A DNA stretch of 41,098 bases, from NCBI GenBank assembly GCA_945877315.1, contig CAMCRP010000030.1:1-41098 (forward strand), given 5' to 3'. Origin of the DNA: an uncultured Ruminococcus sp. Its GTDB lineage: Bacteria > Bacillota > Clostridia > Oscillospirales > Ruminococcaceae. How positions within the stretch are numbered: the stretch's first letter is position 1; the number at the start of each line of letters is the position of its first letter. Of the stretch, positions 23,969 to 32,221 are shown piece after piece. A program made the position numbers and the translations under genes. The notes beneath the pieces are model-generated. The model was not told where the DNA came from. It searched no databases and saw nothing but the letters and a program-made list of their open reading frames with translations.

Positions 23969-24538
23969 ATGGCAAAGGCAGGACTAGACAAGTCGGCGGT
24001 TATTGCAAAAGCGGCGGAGCTTGCAAATTCAGGGGGGCTTGATGCGGTCACGCTGAAATCATTGGCGGAGGCTTTAGGCATACAGTCACCGTCACTATAT
24101 AACTATGTGGGCAGTCTTGCGGAGTTGAAAAGGGAGCTTATGCTTTACGGCTGGCGGCAGCTGGAAGAGCGTATGCTGCGGGCTTCTGCGGGCGTTTCTG
24201 GATACGATGCACTTCGGGAAATGAGCCGAGCATTTTACAAATATGCCCGTGAAAACAAGGGCGTTTTTGATGCGGCTTTGCGGTACAACAAGTTTGCGGA
24301 CGGCGAAGCTATGGCGGTCACGGCGGGGCTTTTTGATGTTGTTTACAGAATATTTGAAGGGCTGAATATCTCCCGTGAAAACGCCGAGCATCTCATTCGG
24401 ACTATGCGGGGTTTTTTGGAGGGATTCTCACTGCTTGTGAACAATGACGCTTTCGGAAATCCCGTATCGGTGGAAAAAAGCTTTGAACTGTCCCTTGACG
24501 TGCTTATTGAGGGAATGAAAGCATTGGAGGAAAAATGA
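23969..24538 (+). CDS. TetR/AcrR-family transcriptional regulator
   Basis: A 189-residue regulator with an N-terminal TetR helix-turn-helix (about residues 8-54: VTLKSLAEALGIQSPSLYNYVGSLAELK) and an all-helical ligand domain of the TetR C-terminal WHG type. The start is ATG 23969, 8 nt after a GAAAGGAG site; a longer upstream frame lacks an RBS. It is the first gene of a cluster with two acetyltransferases and a decayed phosphotransferase, so it probably controls their expression in response to a small molecule. A matching inverted repeat lies in its promoter. Confidence 0.9.
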   Translation: MAKAGLDKSAVIAKAAELANSGGLDAVTLKSLAEALGIQSPSLYNYVGSLAELKRELMLYGWRQLEERMLRASAGVSGYDALREMSRAFYKYARENKGVFDAALRYNKFADGEAMAVTAGLFDVVYRIFEGLNISRENAEHLIRTMRGFLEGFSLLVNNDAFGNPVSVEKSFELSLDVLIEGMKALEEK

Positions 24539-24539
24539 C

Positions 24540-25295
24540 ATGGAGTACATTAGGCTTACAAAAGAAAATCTTGAAAAAGAGCATATATGTTGTGCAATTT
24601 CAAACAACAAGGACATACAGGTGAAGTCCAAAAAAGAGTGGCTTGCAGACAGGCTGGACGAGGGTCTGGTATTTCTGAAAGCCGATGCAAGGGGGAAGTG
24701 CTTTATCGAATATATCCCCGCAGAAAAGGCGTGGGTGCCCGTTGATGCGGAGGGTTATATGTTCATAAACTGCTTTTGGGTTTCGGGGCAGTTTAAGGGA
24801 CACGGCTATTCAAACGATTTGCTGAACCTGTGCATTGAGGACAGCAAGGCAAAGGGTAAAAAGGGACTATGCGTTATTTCCTCGGAAAAGAAGCTGCCAT
24901 TTTTGTCAGACCCAAAATATCTTGCGCACAAGGGATTTATAACCGCAGACAGTGCAAAACCGAGCTTTACGCTGATGTATCTGCCCTTTGAGGATAATGC
25001 GGATATCCCGAAATTTAAGGAATGTGCAAGGTCTGCGCAAATTGACGAGGACGGCTTTGTGCTTTACTATACCCACGGCTGCCCCTTTACGGCGAAGTAT
25101 GTTCCCGTTATCGAAAATGTTGCTAGAGAGCGGAATTTGCCGTTTAGATCGGTATTTGTCGACAGCTGCGAAAAGGCGCAAAATTCGCCTGTTTGTGTGA
25201 CAAATTATGCGCTTTTTTATAACGGCGAATTTGTTACAAACGAGATATTGTCGGACAAGAAATTTATTGCACTTGCCGAAAAATTATGCAAATGA
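24540..25295 (+). CDS. YoaP-like protein: GNAT domain plus thioredoxin-like C-terminal domain
   Basis: A 251-residue protein. Residues 1-155 resemble a GNAT acetyltransferase (FINCFWVSGQFKGHGYSNDLLNLC is the acetyl-CoA loop region). Residues 160-250 resemble the YoaP C-terminal domain with LYYTHGCPFTAKYVPVIE, a thioredoxin-like helix start with one retained Cys. The family is found in Firmicutes next to TetR regulators; the substrate is unknown. It starts one base after the tetR stop, so it is co-transcribed. An imperfect GGAGG precedes the ATG at 24540. Confidence 0.82.
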   Translation: MEYIRLTKENLEKEHICCAISNNKDIQVKSKKEWLADRLDEGLVFLKADARGKCFIEYIPAEKAWVPVDAEGYMFINCFWVSGQFKGHGYSNDLLNLCIEDSKAKGKKGLCVISSEKKLPFLSDPKYLAHKGFITADSAKPSFTLMYLPFEDNADIPKFKECARSAQIDEDGFVLYYTHGCPFTAKYVPVIENVARERNLPFRSVFVDSCEKAQNSPVCVTNYALFYNGEFVTNEILSDKKFIALAEKLCK

Positions 25296-25306
25296 AAGGA
25301 ACACTT

Positions 25307-25834
25307 ATGAATATAAAAGAATTGACCGAGAATGAGATCACCTTGGAGCTTTTCAAAGAGTTTCGCAGGCATCAGAAGGTTGAAAAAAGTATGCGAAAAA
25401 TTGACGGGAAATGGATAGCTGTTGACACCGTTTTTGTCGATGACTGGGGTGCTGCGGAATATGAGGAATTGGTTAGCTGTCTGAAAAATACCGCTAAAAC
25501 GGGCGGCGTTGTTTATGCTGCATTTGAGGGGGAAAGGCTTCTGGGATTTTCCTCAGTGGAATCGGAATTTTTCGGCAGCCAAAAGCAGTATCTGGAACTG
25601 TCAAGTATGCACGTTTCTGAGGAAATGCGTGGGAAGGGAATAGGCAAAAAGCTATTTTATTCCGCAGCTGAATGGGCGAAAAATCATGGCGCAAGAAAGC
25701 TGTATATTTCCTCACAGTCATCTGTGGAAACACAGGGTTTTTACAGGTCTGTAGGCTGCAGGGAGGCGGAAGAATATAGTGCACCTCACGTTGAAAAGGA
25801 ACCTTTTGACTGCCAGCTGGAGGCTGATGTTTGA
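25307..25834 (+). CDS. GNAT-family N-acetyltransferase
   Basis: A 175-residue acetyltransferase. The acetyl-CoA binding motif is clear: LSSMHVSEEMRGKGIGKKLFYSAAEWAK, followed by GARKLYISSQSSVETQGFYRSVGC. The first third (FKEFRRHQKVEKSMRKIDGKWIAVDTVFVDDW) is typical of a Firmicute GNAT subgroup of unknown substrate. I use ATG 25307, 6 nt after AAAGGAA; an in-frame ATG further upstream overlaps the previous gene. It belongs to the tetR cluster. Confidence 0.88.
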   Translation: MNIKELTENEITLELFKEFRRHQKVEKSMRKIDGKWIAVDTVFVDDWGAAEYEELVSCLKNTAKTGGVVYAAFEGERLLGFSSVESEFFGSQKQYLELSSMHVSEEMRGKGIGKKLFYSAAEWAKNHGARKLYISSQSSVETQGFYRSVGCREAEEYSAPHVEKEPFDCQLEADV

Positions 25835-25835
25835 T

Positions 25836-26692
25836 ATGGAAATTGTAAAGCTTCGGGATCATACAGAGATAAATATTGTTGCTTCGGAGTGGTTTCACAG
25901 CAAATGGAAGGTTCCTGCCGAAGCATATCTGCAAAGCATGGAGGAGTGTCAGCAGATGACAGCGGACGGGTGTTTCATGTTCAGAAATTTATCGAAGGAA
26001 AGGTTTACGAACCGAATTCCGCTCCCGATTGGCTTATGAAAGAATCTGCGGAAATGCTGGGAAAAATCCACACGGCTTTGAAGGATTATGAAGGACTTAA
26101 CGTTGGTATAGGAAACGATTTTTTTAAGTATATGACACCCGAAAATGCGCTGCGTTCTTACGAAAATTCTCTCAGTATCGCACGGGAAAACGGTGACAGT
26201 GAAATTGAAGCAGACCTGCTTTATCGCATAGGTCTTATGAAAAAATTTCCGAAATATCGGTTTGAAATTGACAAGCTGACCTGCGTAAATACTCACGGAG
26301 ATTACTTCATCAGTCAGCTTATCTGCGGCGAGGACAGGATAAATGCGGTAATTGACTGGACAACCGCCTGTGTTCACCCCGCTGTCTGGGAGATAGTGCG
26401 CTCCTATGTTTATGCTGCTCCCGAATGTGCCGACGGTTTCATAAACGCCGATAATTTAGCGGAATATTTTAGGGAATATTTGCGGTTTTCTAGCCTTAAC
26501 GAATGTGATTTGAAATCGGCGGCAGAAATTTTCTATTATCAAATCTCGGTCTGCGATTATTACGGACAATATTATTCGTCGGCGGCGGATAATCGGGAGA
26601 TATATTTGCATCAGGCGGTGTTTTCCACAAGGCTGATGAAGTGGTTTGAAAGGCATATCTGCGAGATAACCGAACGAATAACAAATTTATAA
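25836..26692 (+). pseudogene. Chimeric remnant: GNAT 5' end joined to a phosphotransferase 3' part
   Basis: From ATG 25836 the frame gives about 40 residues (MEIVKLRDHTEINIVASEWF, then HSKWKVPAEAYLQSMEECQQ) that look like the start of a GNAT acetyltransferase. Near 25955 the coding signal switches frame to an APH/choline-kinase-like protein: VFHVQKFIEGKVYEPNSAPD onward, with the catalytic segment NTHGDYFISQ and the metal-binding AVIDWTTACVHP, ending at 26692. The GNAT core and the kinase N-lobe with its ATP loop are missing. This is what a deletion joining two neighbouring resistance-type genes would leave. Translation of the kinase part alone could start at GTG 25889, but the product would lack the ATP-binding lobe. 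Confidence 0.75.
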
Positions 26693-26737
26693 AAACGCCC
26701 GTTGATCTGAGATTTTTCAGATTAACGGGCGAATTTT
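26691..26737. terminator. Bidirectional terminator between phosphotransferase remnant and GGDEF gene
   Basis: The stem CGCCCGTT plus ATCTGA (26696-26710 with 26717-26731, one mismatch) has an A5 run before it and a short T run after it, giving a U-tract for the minus-strand gene. Confidence 0.85.
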
Positions 26738-29027
26738 AATGCTTCAAAATATCGGGATTTTTGTTTTTCTTATCGGCATAAAGTGCGGCATCGGCTTTGT
26801 CCATATACGCCTGAACGCTGCCTGTCGGACTGCATTCCAGCTCGTAAATTCCTATGCTGACAGTGACGTTATATGGCTTGACGCTTTTCAAATTATGCTC
26901 GGCTGCAATGCTCTTGATACGGTCAGGGATAGTTTTGATTATGGCTGCATTGTCGCAGAGGGCAAAGGCGGCAAATTCATCTCCGCCGATACGGGCAACA
27001 ATATCCGTATTGCGCAGACCGCCTCTGATAAATTCGGCGGCGGATTTGATGGAATAATCTCCGTCATCGTGACCGTAATTATCGTTAATTTTTTTGAGAT
27101 TGTCAAGGTCGGCGAAAATGAGAACAGCGTGCTTTCCTTCATTTTCCGGAGCCTTGAAGATACGGTTGGTGAACTCGTAGAAGCCTCTTCGGTTGTAAAC
27201 GCCTGTCAGCTCGTCCAGCATTGACATACGGTTCAGCTGACTGTTCCTGAACTGCGCAGCGTCAAGGGAAGTTTCCAGCTGTGAAACCAGCTTTGTCAGC
27301 TTTATAGCCGTACAAATCTGCGGAGTAATGGAATAGATGTATGTGAAATACTCATATTCGGGCTCGCTTACGATAATTCCGTAATGCTCCTCGTTCATAA
27401 ACAGGGGAGAGATTATGGCTGTGCGGCGGCGGGTGGGAGTAAATCCGTTGCAGAAGAAATCGTCGGCATTCATATTCTGTGCTTCACCCGTTACTGCCGC
27501 AAGGCTTTCACCGTCATGGTAGGATTTGAGCATTATGGTGTTCGGACGCTTCCATTCCATGGTGTTTGTGTGAATGATAGGCTCGGCATAGGTGTAAATA
27601 AAGCTGCTTGACATATGTATGCGGTAAAGGTTGTTGACGATAGAAAAATAGCATTTTTCCTCATCGCTGCCGTAAATGGTCATATCCTTGGTGATATTGT
27701 TAATAAGGAAATGTGTGAATGTCAGGTCGTCCATCCGGTTGTAGTGAATTGAAACGACCTTTGTGATAACAGCTTCAAGGCAGCGCTCCATTATCTCATA
27801 AACCGCAGACTTCATTGCGGGATTTTCGCTGCATATATTTGTTGCGGCGGTCCGAAGGGTTTTCAGTATTTCGACGGTTTTTTCGGCACCTATATGCAGA
27901 ATGACCTGTTTTTCGGAAAGCCGTCCGATAGAGTTCAGGCACTTTCCGACAGCCTCTCTTGAAGTATCTCCCTTAGCGGTGAATTCAAGAACTTCGGTCA
28001 AAAAGCTTCTGATAGCTTCGATAGCTGCTTCGGCATCGTTTCCCATGGGTGATTCGTCCACATATTCGGAGATAATGTGCGCTGCAAGCTTGTCTGCTGA
28101 GAATGAACCTGCAAGTGCGCCCAAAGCTGCATTTCCCGACGTGCTCCGACAGCCGCAGGAGCTTCTGATAACGGGAGCTGAGCCAAGGCTTGTAAGCTCG
28201 TCGATACAGCCTGTTTTTGCAAGCTTCACAGCCTCCTTTACCGCACGGTAGCCCAGCCTTGAAGCGTCTGCACGGACGGTCGTCAGCGGCGGAACAAGTG
28301 CGGCGGCAACCTCCGAATCGTCATAGCCTGTAACGGAAATATCCTTGCCCACACGCAGCCCACGGCTTTCGATGGCTTTATATCCGCCCTTGCACATCAT
28401 ATCGTTGGCAAAGCAGATGGCATCTATTTTTCCCTCGTTCCTGTCTATAAGATCGCCCACCAGATCAACGCAGTATTCGGAAAATCTGCCGTATGCAACC
28501 ATTTCGGGATCGTATTCCAGACCGTTTTCTTCCAGGGCTTCTCTGTAATATGCAAGGCGTTCGTCGGCATCGGCATTGCCCTTCGGTCCCGATACAAAGG
28601 CAATGTTTTTTCTGCCGTGTTCCTTTACCAGATGGGAGATAACGTCCTTTATGCCGCTTCCGCAAAGGCGCACGCATGGATAGCCCCTGACAATATTCTC
28701 GGTGGTGACAATGGGCAGTCCCTCAAAGCTGTCGAGAAACGCCTTGAATTCCTCTTTGGTGACGAATGAACCGATAGTTCCCGCAGAAACCACGGCTGCG
28801 TCCAGCGCATTGGCGGAAACATAGCTGTATATTACATTATGCTGATATTCAAAGGCGGTGTATTTCCTGTCCTGCAGCTGGCAGTTCAGGGAACGTCCCG
28901 GATAGATAATAAGGTTTACGTCAGATTCAGCTGCCGCCGCCGAAGCACCCTTCAGCAGGGCTTTGGAGTAGTCGTTGTCAAGATGATGTATCAGAAAGCC
29001 GATGGTAAGTCTGTTTTTATCTTTCAT
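26736..29027 (-). CDS. LacI-type sugar-sensor domain fused to a GGDEF diguanylate cyclase
   Basis: A 763-residue cytoplasmic protein without signal peptide or membrane helices. Residues 1-290 resemble the periplasmic-binding-like sensor of LacI regulators (TIGFLIHHLDNDYSKALLKG to YDDSEVAAALVPPLTTV) but lack the DNA-binding headpiece. A helical middle region follows. The last 160 residues are a GGDEF domain: MLDELTGVYNRRGF, ADLDNLKKINDNYGH and RIGGDEFAAF. An RxxD inhibitory site (RNTD) lies five residues before GGDEF, so product inhibition is expected. It likely couples a sugar-like ligand to c-di-GMP synthesis. The start has GGAGG 8 nt upstream. Confidence 0.92.
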   Translation of the reverse strand: MKDKNRLTIGFLIHHLDNDYSKALLKGASAAAAESDVNLIIYPGRSLNCQLQDRKYTAFEYQHNVIYSYVSANALDAAVVSAGTIGSFVTKEEFKAFLDSFEGLPIVTTENIVRGYPCVRLCGSGIKDVISHLVKEHGRKNIAFVSGPKGNADADERLAYYREALEENGLEYDPEMVAYGRFSEYCVDLVGDLIDRNEGKIDAICFANDMMCKGGYKAIESRGLRVGKDISVTGYDDSEVAAALVPPLTTVRADASRLGYRAVKEAVKLAKTGCIDELTSLGSAPVIRSSCGCRSTSGNAALGALAGSFSADKLAAHIISEYVDESPMGNDAEAAIEAIRSFLTEVLEFTAKGDTSREAVGKCLNSIGRLSEKQVILHIGAEKTVEILKTLRTAATNICSENPAMKSAVYEIMERCLEAVITKVVSIHYNRMDDLTFTHFLINNITKDMTIYGSDEEKCYFSIVNNLYRIHMSSSFIYTYAEPIIHTNTMEWKRPNTIMLKSYHDGESLAAVTGEAQNMNADDFFCNGFTPTRRRTAIISPLFMNEEHYGIIVSEPEYEYFTYIYSITPQICTAIKLTKLVSQLETSLDAAQFRNSQLNRMSMLDELTGVYNRRGFYEFTNRIFKAPENEGKHAVLIFADLDNLKKINDNYGHDDGDYSIKSAAEFIRGGLRNTDIVARIGGDEFAAFALCDNAAIIKTIPDRIKSIAAEHNLKSVKPYNVTVSIGIYELECSPTGSVQAYMDKADAALYADKKNKNPDILKH

Positions 29028-29064
29028 TTCAGCTGCCTCCCCGAAAATATCTACACCTAATTTA

Positions 29065-29093
29065 ATTATATTACTTTAAATAAGATTTTTCAA
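29065..29093 (-). promoter_or_regulatory. Promoter of the GGDEF gene
   Basis: On the minus strand TTGAAA (29088-29093) and a perfect TATAAT (29065-29070) are 17 bp apart, about 38 nt upstream of the start codon. Confidence 0.8.
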
Positions 29094-29177
29094 CTGTTTT
29101 CTGCGATTTTGTGAAATTTGCGTATAGAATTTTCGGGGCGTTTTTTGTTGATTTTTTTCGGGTAAACGATGGGTTTA

Positions 29178-29206
29178 TTGATTTCGGGAAAATACGGTGT
29201 TATCAT
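29178..29206 (+). promoter_or_regulatory. Promoter in front of the CAT remnant
   Basis: TTGATT (29178-29183) and TATCAT (29201-29206) are separated by 17 bp. AAAGGGG follows just before the ATG at 29224. The promoter and RBS seem intact although the gene is mostly gone. Confidence 0.6.
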
Positions 29207-29223
29207 AACATATGAAAGGGGAT

Positions 29224-29355
29224 ATGAAAATGGATTTTGCAATAATGCCGCTGTCAATTACCTGTCATCATGCCACAACGGACGGATATCATGTGAACCG
29301 TTTCCTTGAAGATTTTTGCAATGATGCGGATAACTTTGAGGAATTTGTCCGATAA
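29224..29355 (+). pseudogene. C-terminal remnant of a chloramphenicol acetyltransferase
   Basis: A 43-residue open frame that reads MPLSITCHHATTDGYHVNRF after a few residues. This is the catalytic end of the CAT trimer family, whose HHAxxDG motif carries the active-site His, followed by the usual FLEDF helix and tail. A full CAT is about 210 residues, so some 170 N-terminal residues are missing. A promoter and RBS precede the ATG, consistent with an internal deletion that kept the 5' control region and the 3' end. The fragment cannot form the CoA tunnel, so it should be inactive. Confidence 0.8.
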
Positions 29356-29358
29356 ATA

Positions 29359-29387
29359 TTGTAATGGCAAAAGAAATATGCTATAAT
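29359..29387 (+). promoter_or_regulatory. Promoter overlapping the first ATG of the next gene
   Basis: TTGTAA (29359-29364) and a perfect TATAAT (29382-29387) are 17 bp apart. The -10 element covers the ATG at 29386, and AAAGGGGG at 29395-29402 looks like a ribosome binding site downstream of it. Confidence 0.65.
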
Positions 29388-30756
29388 GATTCCCAAAGGG
29401 GGAATTGTTATAAAAAGCTTACTTAGCATTCTGCGTGAAAATGTTTTGCAGACGGATAAGGAGATACGTGCGATAAACGAGAGCCTTGACAGGGCTATCG
29501 GAGCGGACAATCTGAAATATTACTTTGATGAGGAAGGCGACCTTTGCAGCGTTAGCGATTTTCGGGAGAATTTCAAGGATATTCTGAAACGGTATGGCAT
29601 AGACCCTTCCCGAAAATCTTCCGCCTGCCGAGGTGTATGCGAGCTTATTGAACGGGGAAATAATTCCGAGCTTACATATTTGTGGATACTTTTGTTTCTG
29701 GACGAAGGCGTTATATATCCGTACAGAGCGGAAGATGCCGATAAAGCGTCGAAGGAGGACAAGCGTGCTTTAAGAGTTTCGGCGGATATTTTTGAGGATT
29801 ACTGTATTACCGAGGCGGAATATGCAAGGCGTCTGGAACGGCTTCGGGGCATTGTTTCAAAGAAGCACAGCAAGGTCAAATGCAATTCAAAGGTACCGCC
29901 TGCGGCATTTAAGGTAACGAAGGATTATCTTCTCAGCACGCAGCGAAATGCCTATGATAAGGATATTTTGGAAAATATGAAGCGTATTCAGGATTCGGCG
30001 GGACAATTTGAGGGCTTGAATACTATCCTTCCGCTGATAATGTTCAAGGCGGTTACGGGAAATGTTAAGTCCTTTGCCGACAATTCAAACAATGTCCTGA
30101 CAGTGGATATTCGCAAGCTATTAAATCGCAGGACATATCATATCGACAATGACAACGGCAAGAATTATGCTAAGTTTGAAAAGGACGTGAAGTTCTTTAA
30201 GGCTCTGACAAAGGCGTATTCAAAGCATTTTGCGGTTGATGTGGGGTTCTGTTATTACTGCTTTGGGCGGGTGACAAATCTTAACATATGGGCTGCCAAA
30301 ACGCCCCTGGGAAATGACTTTGCGTCCGCATATCTGACTGCACCGATCATTGAAAAGGAAATGGTGCTGATCACCGATGATGAAAAAGAGTATTGCTGCA
30401 AAAAGAGAGGAGTTGACCCCGAAATTCTGGGGGAATGTTCCTTCAACACGGAGTTCGGAGAAATAGTCGGCGGAAGTGAAAGCCTTTATGACAGATTATT
30501 TCACTACTGTGAGGAAAATCCCGAGGTCAGAGAGGATATGCACCGCTGCTTTTTAAGCGGCGATCATGACAGGGCGTGCGAAATTTCCGAAAAAATCGGC
30601 ACGGCACTTTCGGACAGCTGCGTTACTCTTAACAAGGAAAATTTCGATTACGGCGTTTGCTATATTTACGAGTATTTTTTGATTGCCGAAATACCCGCGC
30701 TAAAAAAGCTTATGCTTGATACGCTTAATAGAAGGATCCTCCTGATAAATGACTGA
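29386..30756 (+). CDS. Hypothetical protein of about 450 residues, start uncertain
   Basis: A long soluble protein with no family I recognise. The N-terminal third is helical and charged (LLSILRENVLQTDKEIRAIN); the C-terminal half has aromatic and Cys-containing blocks (FCYYCFGRVTNLNIW, EYCCKKRGVDPEILGECSFN). The ATG at 29386 lies inside the best -10 element and before the best RBS (AAAGGGGG, 29395-29402). The true start is therefore probably later, possibly a non-ATG codon near 29404-29410, since no ATG, GTG or TTG in frame follows closely. It stands alone with a terminator behind it. Confidence 0.72.
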   Translation: MIPKGGIVIKSLLSILRENVLQTDKEIRAINESLDRAIGADNLKYYFDEEGDLCSVSDFRENFKDILKRYGIDPSRKSSACRGVCELIERGNNSELTYLWILLFLDEGVIYPYRAEDADKASKEDKRALRVSADIFEDYCITEAEYARRLERLRGIVSKKHSKVKCNSKVPPAAFKVTKDYLLSTQRNAYDKDILENMKRIQDSAGQFEGLNTILPLIMFKAVTGNVKSFADNSNNVLTVDIRKLLNRRTYHIDNDNGKNYAKFEKDVKFFKALTKAYSKHFAVDVGFCYYCFGRVTNLNIWAAKTPLGNDFASAYLTAPIIEKEMVLITDDEKEYCCKKRGVDPEILGECSFNTEFGEIVGGSESLYDRLFHYCEENPEVREDMHRCFLSGDHDRACEISEKIGTALSDSCVTLNKENFDYGVCYIYEYFLIAEIPALKKLMLDTLNRRILLIND

Positions 30757-30757
30757 C

Positions 30758-30794
30758 AAAAACCCGCTTCGTGAAATTTACACGGAGCGGGTTT
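30758..30794. terminator. Bidirectional terminator between convergent genes
   Basis: A 15-bp stem with one wobble (30758-30772 with 30780-30794) with A4 and T4 flanks ends the hypothetical gene and the minus-strand dehydratase-type gene. Confidence 0.88.
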
Positions 30795-30796
30795 TA

Positions 30797-32083
30797 TTAT
30801 TTTCTGTTGCCTATCTTTGCATTGGCGGTGGAAAGCATAAGCTTTATGCGGTTTTCCTGATTGACCTTTGTTGCACCGGGGTCGTAGTCAATGGCAACAA
30901 TGTTTGCTTCGGGATATTTTGTCTTTATGCTTCTTATCATGCCTTTTCCGACAATATGATTGGGCAGGCAGCCGAAGGGCTGTGCGCAGATAACGTTTTT
31001 GCAGCCGCTGTGGATAAGCTCGCTCATTTCTGCGGTAAGCAGCCAGCCTTCGCCCATTTTGTTGGCGTGGGAAACGAACTCGGAGGCGTATTCCTTTATC
31101 TTCTTAAAATGCTCTGGCGTTCTGAAACGTGTTCCGCTTACTGCCTTGATTATCTTGTTCTGCAGTCCCGTGAAAAATGCTTTCATGGCACCCGATGCAA
31201 CGTATTTTTTGTATCTTACGTGATATATCTGCGTGTCAACAATATGATGGTCGCACATAAAAAGCAGGAAGTCCATCAGTCCCGGAAGAACAACCTCCGC
31301 ACCTTCATTTCGTAAGAACTCCTCAAGGCAGTTGTTTCCCAGAGGGGCAAATTTTACGTAAATTTCGCCGACTATGCCAACTCTTATCTTGTCGGCGGGA
31401 GTGTATGGTATCTTTTCAAAATCTTCGCAGATAAGCTTTGCGTTTTTGTCGAAATCCTTTAGCTTGAAGCCTGATTTTGCCGTTCCTTCAATGCCCATTC
31501 CGCCGTTTACGAGAAATTCAGTCCATTTGTCGATGACCTTGTCGGTATCGCCCTTGTTGTTCTCATAGGGACGCACCTGATTGCCCACCCACATAAGCAG
31601 GTCGCCGTATGCAACAGCCGTTACCAGCTGCATTAAAAGCTTGGGGGACAGCTTGAAGCCGGGGTTTTTCTCCATATTTGACAGGTTCAGAGAAACAACG
31701 GGGACATACTCCATTCCGTTGCGCTCCAGTGCCTTTCTCAGCAGGTGGATATAATTGGACGCACGGCAGCCGCCGCCTGTCTGAGTTATCATAAGGGCGG
31801 TCTTGTGAAGGTCATATTTGCCCGATTTCAGCGCATCAAGCATCTGTCCGATAACCAGCAGAGCAGGGTAGCAGGTGTCGTTGTGGACATTTTTCAGTCC
31901 CTCGTCAACTATCTGTCTGCCCGTGGTTTTCAGAAGCTCCACCTTGTAGCCGTGGTTATTGAATATTTTTTCGAGAAATGTAAAATGTATGGGAAGCATC
32001 ATAGGAATAAGGATAGTGTATTCCTTGCGCATTTCCTCGGTGAAGAGCAGTCGTCCCTGCTCGTTGTAAACAAGTTCAGCCAT
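30797..32083 (-). CDS. 2-hydroxyacyl-CoA dehydratase / CoA-enzyme-activase-related protein
   Basis: A 428-residue protein matching the C-terminal part of the large activase-dehydratase fusion proteins of Clostridia (the DUF2229 / HgdB-like group). Landmarks are IPMMLPIHFTFLEKIFNNHG, NDTCYPALLVIGQMLDALKSG, QTGGGCRASNYIHLLRKAL and the C-terminal CAQPFGCLPNHIVGKGM, whose Cys are candidate Fe-S ligands. In the usual arrangement an ATP-dependent activase domain precedes it; here it stands alone, so an activase must be encoded elsewhere. The reaction is unknown. A strong promoter lies upstream. Confidence 0.85.
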   Translation of the reverse strand: MAELVYNEQGRLLFTEEMRKEYTILIPMMLPIHFTFLEKIFNNHGYKVELLKTTGRQIVDEGLKNVHNDTCYPALLVIGQMLDALKSGKYDLHKTALMITQTGGGCRASNYIHLLRKALERNGMEYVPVVSLNLSNMEKNPGFKLSPKLLMQLVTAVAYGDLLMWVGNQVRPYENNKGDTDKVIDKWTEFLVNGGMGIEGTAKSGFKLKDFDKNAKLICEDFEKIPYTPADKIRVGIVGEIYVKFAPLGNNCLEEFLRNEGAEVVLPGLMDFLLFMCDHHIVDTQIYHVRYKKYVASGAMKAFFTGLQNKIIKAVSGTRFRTPEHFKKIKEYASEFVSHANKMGEGWLLTAEMSELIHSGCKNVICAQPFGCLPNHIVGKGMIRSIKTKYPEANIVAIDYDPGATKVNQENRIKLMLSTANAKIGNRK

Positions 32084-32120
32084 TGTGATTTCCTTTCAAT
32101 TGAGATTTAGAAACATTTTT

Positions 32121-32149
32121 ATTATACCATATCCGCAAAATAATTTCAA
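32121..32149 (-). promoter_or_regulatory. Promoter of the dehydratase-type gene
   Basis: On the minus strand TTGAAA (32144-32149) and a perfect TATAAT (32121-32126) are spaced by 17 bp, with TG one base before the -10. A GAAAGGA site precedes the start codon. Confidence 0.85.
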
Positions 32150-32221
32150 CAGCAATTTGAGAATATTTTTTACTTCACGGCAAATAATATTTTCAAAATA
32201 ATTGAAAAGGCAGGTTTTTCT

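Noticed and set aside
29230-29355. The short frame at 29224-29355 as a normal small protein
   Set aside because: Its sequence is specifically the catalytic C-terminal motif of chloramphenicol acetyltransferase, so a remnant is the better reading.
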